Assembly (NCBI GenBank): GCA_900113425.1
Contig: FOZF01000001.1
Span: 1,342,358-1,406,357 of the forward strand
DNA from: Stenotrophomonas maltophilia
GTDB lineage: Bacteria; Pseudomonadota; Gammaproteobacteria; Xanthomonadales; Xanthomonadaceae
Length of the DNA: 64,000 bases
Reading direction: 5' to 3'
Shown here: positions 59,666-64,000 of the stretch, in pieces
Layout of the letters: each line of letters opens with the position of its first letter
How positions within the stretch are numbered: the first letter of the stretch is position 1
Program-made: the position numbers and the translations under genes
Notes under the pieces: model-generated
What the model was told of the DNA's origin: nothing
Databases searched by the model: none
Seen by the model: only the letters and a program-made list of their open reading frames with translations

Positions 59666-59853
59666 GCGTTCTCTGCGGTACTCGACGGCATGTGCAAACA
59701 TTCGCCTTGTCCCTTAAGAACGACACCGGGAGCGCGACAGCGCCGGGAGTGCAGGTCCGCCTTGTAGCGGGAAGCCCGATGGTTCTCCAGCGTTCCCACT
59801 TGAGCCCCCGGGTTCAAGGTCGTTTCGCATGCATCGACATTGCGGAGAATGCA
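59666..59853 (+). ncRNA. ssrS: 6S RNA
   Basis: Regulatory RNA that mimics an open promoter and binds sigma-70 RNA polymerase in stationary phase. Position between zapA and fau is diagnostic. The 5' end GCGTTCTCTGCGGTACTCGA pairs with the 3' end TCGACATTGCGGAGAATGC, forming the closing stem. The conserved 3' hairpin CTTGAGCCCCCGGGTTCAAGG corresponds to E. coli CTTGAACCAAGGGTTCAAGG. A long internal rod with a central bubble lies between. Ends are estimated to within a few bases. Confidence 0.9.
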
Positions 59854-59863
59854 ATATTCCAGC

Positions 59864-59898
59864 AAGGGCGGCGTCTTCGGGCGTCGCCCTTGTTCTTT
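59864..59898 (+). terminator. Terminator hairpin after 6S RNA
   Basis: Arms AAGGGCGGCG / CGTCGCCCTT (one bulge) with a loop containing TTCG, followed by GTTCTTT. It would end 6S precursor transcripts or attenuate read-through into fau. Confidence 0.7.
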
Positions 59899-59935
59899 CC
59901 GGCACAATGACGGCTGTTCCTTGCCGCACGCTGCC

Positions 59936-60525
59936 ATGACCGACCCGCGACAGGCCCTGCGCCACGACCTGCGGCAACGCCGCCGCGACCTTTCCGCCAG
60001 CGAGCGCATTGCCGCCGCCGATGCCCTCGCCGATGGCCTGCTGGCGTTGCCGTTCGCGCCGCTTCACGGCCACGTTGCCGGCTATTGGGCGCTGGACGGC
60101 GAGATCGCGCTGCATCGCTGGCAGCTGCAGCTGCCCGATGGACTCACCTACTGCCTGCCGGTGCTGGCCGGCCACACGCTGCGCTTCGCGCCCTGGCGGC
60201 CCGGCCAGCCACTGACCAGCAACCGCTATGGCATTCCCGAGCCGGACGTGGCGGTGGAAGACACGCTGGAACCGGCGCAGATGGCGCTGGTAGTGACCCC
60301 GCTGGTGGGTTTCGACACACAGTGCCGGCGGCTGGGCATGGGGGGCGGCTGGTATGATCGCAGCTTCGCCTTCCGCCACGACCGGCCGGCGCCGCCCTGG
60401 CTGGTCGGTGCTGCCTTCGCGGTGCAGCAGGTCGAGTCCTTGCCGGTGGCGTCGTGGGACGTGCCGGTGGATGCGATCTGTACCGAAGACGGCACCCTGT
60501 TCCCCTCCGCTGCCCCCGTGAACGC

Positions 60526-60529
<4 letters not shown>
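59936..60529 (+). CDS. fau: 5-formyltetrahydrofolate cyclo-ligase
   Basis: 197-residue enzyme converting 5-formyl-THF to 5,10-methenyl-THF with ATP. N-terminal RQALRHDLRQRRRDLSASER, substrate loop NRYGIPEPD, and the ATP-binding LVVTPLVGFDTQCRRLGMGGGWYDR are family hallmarks. Start at 59936; reading further up would enter the 6S terminator. Stop overlaps the EVE gene (ATGA). Confidence 0.94.
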
Positions 60530-61005
<476 letters not shown>

Positions 61006-61027
61006 TTCCCTGCTGAGAGTTCCTCCC

Positions 61028-61675
61028 ATGTCCGAAGCCAAGCGCCTGGCCGCCGAGAAAGCCATCGAGTACGTCGAAGACGGCATGATCGTCGGTGTCG
61101 GCACCGGTTCCACCGTCGCCTATTTCATCGATGCGCTGGCGCGCATCCAGCACCGCATCAAGGGTGCGGTGTCCAGCTCGGAACAGAGCACCGCACGCCT
61201 GAAGCAGCACGGGATCGAGGTGATCGAGCTGAACCACACCGGCAACCTGTCGCTGTACGTCGACGGCGCCGACGAGTGCGATCCCGGCAAGTGCCTGATC
61301 AAGGGCGGTGGCGCTGCGCTGACCCGCGAGAAGATCATTGCCGAGGCCAGCGAGCGCTTCGTCTGCATCGTCGACCCGAGCAAGCAGGTTCCGGTGCTGG
61401 GCAGGTTCCCGCTGCCGGTGGAAGTGATTCCGATGGCACGCAGCCTGGTGGCCCGGCAGATCCGCGACATGACCGGCGGCCAGCCGACCTGGCGCGAGGG
61501 CGTGGTCACCGACAACGGCAACCAGATCCTGGACATCCACAACCTGCAGATCACCGATCCGGAGAAGCTCGAGCGCGAGCTCAACCAGCTGCCGGGCGTG
61601 GTCTGCGTCGGCCTGTTTGCCCGTCGCCGTGCCGACGTGGTGATCGTCGGCGGCGAACCGCCGGTCGTGCTCTGA
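61028..61675 (+). CDS. rpiA: Ribose-5-phosphate isomerase A
   Basis: 215-residue isomerase interconverting ribose-5-phosphate and ribulose-5-phosphate. Motifs: [29 protein letters not shown], the catalytic [20 protein letters not shown] (Asp, Asp and Lys) and a C-terminal [12 protein letters not shown]. It acts in the same pathway as the transketolase at the other end of the window. Confidence 0.96.
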   Translation: MSEAKRLAAEKAIEYVEDGMIVGVGTGSTVAYFIDALARIQHRIKGAVSSSEQSTARLKQHGIEVIELNHTGNLSLYVDGADECDPGKCLIKGGGAALTREKIIAEASERFVCIVDPSKQVPVLGRFPLPVEVIPMARSLVARQIRDMTGGQPTWREGVVTDNGNQILDIHNLQITDPEKLERELNQLPGVVCVGLFARRRADVVIVGGEPPVVL

Positions 61676-61697
61676 CCTCACGCGAAGGATCCTGACG

Positions 61698-62144
61698 ATG
61701 TCGCTGCTGCGTTCGCTGCTGATGCTTCCCCTGCTGGCCCTGGCCGGCTGTGCCACCGATGCGGCCCGTCACTGGGTCGAACTGGACGGCGCCCGCTACC
61801 ACGTGGAGCTGGCGACCAATGACGAGACCCGCGCACGCGGGCTGATGTTCCGCGACCAGATGCCCGTTGACCACGGCATGCTGTTCATCCACGACCGCGA
61901 GGAAATGCAGGCGTACTGGATGAAGAACACCAAGATCGCGTTGGATATCCTGTACTTCGACAGCCAGCGCAAGCTGGTCAGCCAGCAGCGCGACGTACCG
62001 CCGTGCTCGGCCGGCGACATGTGCCCGCCCTACCCCAGCGGCGGCCCGGCCCGCTACGTGCTGGAACTCAACGCCGGCCAGGCCGAGAAGCTCAAGCTGA
62101 AGGACGGTACCGAACTGACCTTCGGCCCGGGCATCGAGAAGTAA
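61698..62144 (+). CDS. DUF192 lipoprotein
   Basis: 148-residue protein with a lipoprotein signal (LLALAGC, Cys at about 18) and one DUF192 domain: ELATNDETRARGLMFRDQMP, HGMLFIHDREEMQAYWMKNT and YVLELNAGQAEKLKLKDGT. DUF192 folds as a beta-clover with unknown ligand; many members are membrane or periplasmic. Function unknown. Confidence 0.87.
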   Translation: MSLLRSLLMLPLLALAGCATDAARHWVELDGARYHVELATNDETRARGLMFRDQMPVDHGMLFIHDREEMQAYWMKNTKIALDILYFDSQRKLVSQQRDVPPCSAGDMCPPYPSGGPARYVLELNAGQAEKLKLKDGTELTFGPGIEK

Positions 62145-62179
62145 GCCCACCCGGCCCGGCAGCCGGCCAGCACCCGGTC

Positions 62180-62219
62180 GGGGTCAGATCCCTTTCGCAC
62201 GCGGACGGGATCTGGCCCC
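62180..62219. repeat. Palindrome, GGGGTCAGATCC family (degenerate)
   Basis: Outer arms GGGGTCAGATCCC and GGGATCTGGCCCC pair with one mismatch around a loop of about 14 bases. Same family as 880-919 and 42698-42738 but with a degraded centre. It lies between the DUF192 and SirB1 genes. Confidence 0.6.
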
Positions 62220-62276
62220 TGGATTTTTCACGCCACACCGCTTGAATCCGTCTGCGATTGCCGCCAGTCTGTGAGC

Positions 62277-63122
62277 ATGCCGGACCGGATCACACTCCCC
62301 GACTGGGATGCACTGGCCGACCTCGAAGACGAGGCGCTGCCGTTGTTGCCGACCGCGCTGCTGATCGCGCGCGATGAATACCCGGATCTGCAGCCGTCCA
62401 CCTACGACGCGCTGATCCAGAGCCATGTCGACCACCTTCGCGCCGAAGTGGACAGCATCGAGCGCAGTCCGCTGAAAATGGCCGCGATCAATCGCCACCT
62501 GTTCGACGAGCTGGGCTACAGCGGCGACCACGACGAGTATTACGATCCACGCAACAGTTATCTCAACCAGGTATTCGAACGCAGGCTCGGCAATCCGATC
62601 TCGCTGGCGCTGGTACAGATGGAGGTCGCGCGGCGGCTTGGCATTCCGCTGGACGGCGTGTCCTTCCCCGGCCACTTCCTGGTGCGCCTGCCGGTGGATG
62701 ACGGTGTCCTGGTGATGGACCCGTTCAACGGCGGCCGGCCGCTGGATGTGGACGAACTGCGCGAGCGCGCAAAGTCACATCTGGGCGGGCAGATGCCCGA
62801 CGACCAGGTGCTGGCGCAGATTCTCGATCCGGCACCCTCCCGCGCGATCCTGATGCGGATGCTGCGCAACCTGCACGGCGTGTATGCCGAGGCCGGTGAA
62901 TGGGACCGTGCCGCGCGCAGTGCCGACCGCCTGCTGAAGCTGGCGCCGGAGCAGGACGACGCCCTGCGCGACCGGGGCCTGGCCTACCTGCAGCTGGAGT
63001 ACCTGACGGGAGCCCGGCACGATCTGGGGCAGTACCTCAAGCGCAATCCCGAGGCCAGCGACGCGCAGTGGCTGCGCGAGAAGCTGATCGATCTGGGCGG
63101 GCCGATGCCACGGCTGCATTGA
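62277..63122 (+). CDS. SirB1 family protein (transglutaminase-like plus TPR)
   Basis: 281-residue protein. The N-terminal two thirds form a transglutaminase-like SirB1 domain with YYDPRNSYLNQVFERRLGNPISLALVQMEVARRLGIPLDGVSFPGHFLVRL, in which the Cys of true transglutaminases is replaced by Ser; a TPR-like tail covers about residues 200-270. ATG at 62277 is preferred; a GTG at 62271 would add two residues. Relatives lie near hemK/prfA in enterobacteria. Function unclear. Confidence 0.83.
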   Translation: MPDRITLPDWDALADLEDEALPLLPTALLIARDEYPDLQPSTYDALIQSHVDHLRAEVDSIERSPLKMAAINRHLFDELGYSGDHDEYYDPRNSYLNQVFERRLGNPISLALVQMEVARRLGIPLDGVSFPGHFLVRLPVDDGVLVMDPFNGGRPLDVDELRERAKSHLGGQMPDDQVLAQILDPAPSRAILMRMLRNLHGVYAEAGEWDRAARSADRLLKLAPEQDDALRDRGLAYLQLEYLTGARHDLGQYLKRNPEASDAQWLREKLIDLGGPMPRLH

Positions 63123-63161
63123 GGCGGTCGGTGCGCGTAGCTGCGGCCCGCCCCACGTCCG

Positions 63162-63353
63162 TCAATCGACCTCGACCATCTCGAAATCGGCCTTGGTGAC
63201 GCCGCAGTCCGGGCAGGTCCAGGTGTCCGGAATGTCTTCCCAGCGCGTGCCCGGCGCAATGCCCTCTTCCGGCAGGCCGTCGGCCTCGTGGTAAAGGAAG
63301 CCGCAGACCACGCACATCCAGGTACGCAGGGTGGTGGGGGTGGCGTCGCTCAT
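63162..63353 (-). CDS. Rubredoxin
   Basis: 63-residue one-iron electron carrier. Two Cys pairs, CVVCG and CPDCG, hold the Fe(Cys)4 site, with the typical [25 protein letters not shown] between them. Start [12 protein letters not shown] at 63353; earlier in-frame starts would overlap the thiE upstream region. Divergent from thiE. Partner proteins unknown. Confidence 0.95.
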   Translation of the reverse strand: MSDATPTTLRTWMCVVCGFLYHEADGLPEEGIAPGTRWEDIPDTWTCPDCGVTKADFEMVEVD

Positions 63354-63420
63354 CGGATAATCGGGGTTGAATTCACGGGCCGCCATTGTCCCATCGCGGT
63401 CCACTCACCGGTAGCCATCG

Positions 63421-64000
63421 ATGACCTCTGCTTCCCCGGCGCCCCATGGCGTCTACCTCATCACCCCGGATGAGCCCGACACCGCACGCCTGCTGGCCCG
63501 CACCGCGCCGTTGCTGGCCGCCGGCGCCACCTGGCTGCAGTACCGCAACAAGACTGCCAGCGACGCGCTGCGGCTGGAACAGGCCACCGCACTGCAGGCG
63601 CTGTGCGCGGAGCACGGCGTGCCGCTGATCGTCAATGATGACCCGGCACTGGCCCGCGCCGTAGGCGCAGCCGGCGTGCATCTGGGCGGTACCGACGGCG
63701 ACATCGCCAGCGCGCGCGCCCTGCTCGGTGCCGACGCCATCATCGGCGCCTCCTGCTACGACCAGCTGGCCAACGCCGAGGCCGCCGCAGCCGCTGGCGC
63801 CAGCTATGTGGCCTTCGGCGCCTTCTTTCCGACCACCACCAAGATCACCACCAGCCGTGCCCACATCGATCTGCTGCGGCAGAGCGCCGCACTGGGCGTA
63901 CCGCGGGTGGCGATCGGCGGCCTGACGCCGGACAATGTCGGTCCCCTCATCGAGGCCGGCGCCGACCTGGTGGCCGTGGTCAGCGGCATCTACGCCGCAG
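63421..64000 (+). CDS. thiE: Thiamine-phosphate synthase, N-terminal part (cut by window edge)
   Basis: 193 residues of a TIM-barrel enzyme joining the pyrimidine and thiazole halves of thiamine phosphate. Present are [61 protein letters not shown] and the start of the phosphate-binding IGGLTPDNV plus VVSGIYAA. The family is about 205-210 residues, so only the end is missing. The thiamine product is the cofactor of the transketolase at the other window end. Confidence 0.95.
   Translation, partial: MTSASPAPHGVYLITPDEPDTARLLARTAPLLAAGATWLQYRNKTASDALRLEQATALQALCAEHGVPLIVNDDPALARAVGAAGVHLGGTDGDIASARALLGADAIIGASCYDQLANAEAAAAAGASYVAFGAFFPTTTKITTSRAHIDLLRQSAALGVPRVAIGGLTPDNVGPLIEAGADLVAVVSGIYAA

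Overview
The window is about 67% GC and looks like a chromosome segment of the Stenotrophomonas maltophilia complex (Xanthomonadaceae). Three things support this: pilMNOPQ divergent from a class A penicillin-binding protein, a xanthomonad-like order of housekeeping genes, and several short GTAG-terminated palindromes of the SMAG type known from S. maltophilia. No phage, insertion sequence, plasmid or CRISPR locus was seen.

Layout. 1-734 is the start of transketolase (cut by the window edge), followed by a dicarboxylate/amino-acid:cation symporter. 2325-9222 is a six-gene MoxR-DUF58-DUF4381-BatA-BatB/C-BatD operon (AAA+ ATPase and von Willebrand A proteins), mostly coupled by ATGA overlaps. 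9395-14461 is the type IV pilus alignment complex pilMNOPQ, divergent from mrcA. 17969-27943 is a surface-adhesion block: a 1573-residue trimeric autotransporter, then a CS1/cable-type chaperone-usher locus (chaperone, tip subunit, usher, major pilin) whose usher reading frame is broken by a one-base shift. 28233-37450 is a housekeeping run: gltA, type B L31, a nucleoside hydrolase, recG, ridA, spoT, rpoZ, gmk.

37803-48388 is the most distinctive part, a self-contained selenocysteine module. It holds fdnGHI (formate dehydrogenase-N, with an in-frame UGA and a SECIS hairpin in fdnG), fdhE, selA, selB, tRNA-Sec and selD, all on the plus strand. It lies exactly between gmk and yicC, which are neighbours in many proteobacteria, so it is probably an inserted cassette.

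48422-57015 carries yicC, rph, a VOC protein, rdgB, hemW, a DUF1631-PilZ pair and pepQ. 57024-64000 carries pepP-UPF0149, divergent from a short coiled-coil gene and zapA, then 6S RNA and fau. It ends with EVE, rpiA, DUF192, SirB1 and rubredoxin genes and the start of thiE.

Intergenic spaces hold several repeat families. One is a modular element of about 220 bp (31147-31353, 42445-42672, and inverted at 56798-57015) with a long hairpin whose arms change sequence while staying complementary. A shorter relative lies at 56654-56727. There are also three imperfect palindromes built on GGGGTC(A/G)GA and six or seven SMAG palindromes. Protein functions are assigned from motifs and family knowledge, without database searches.
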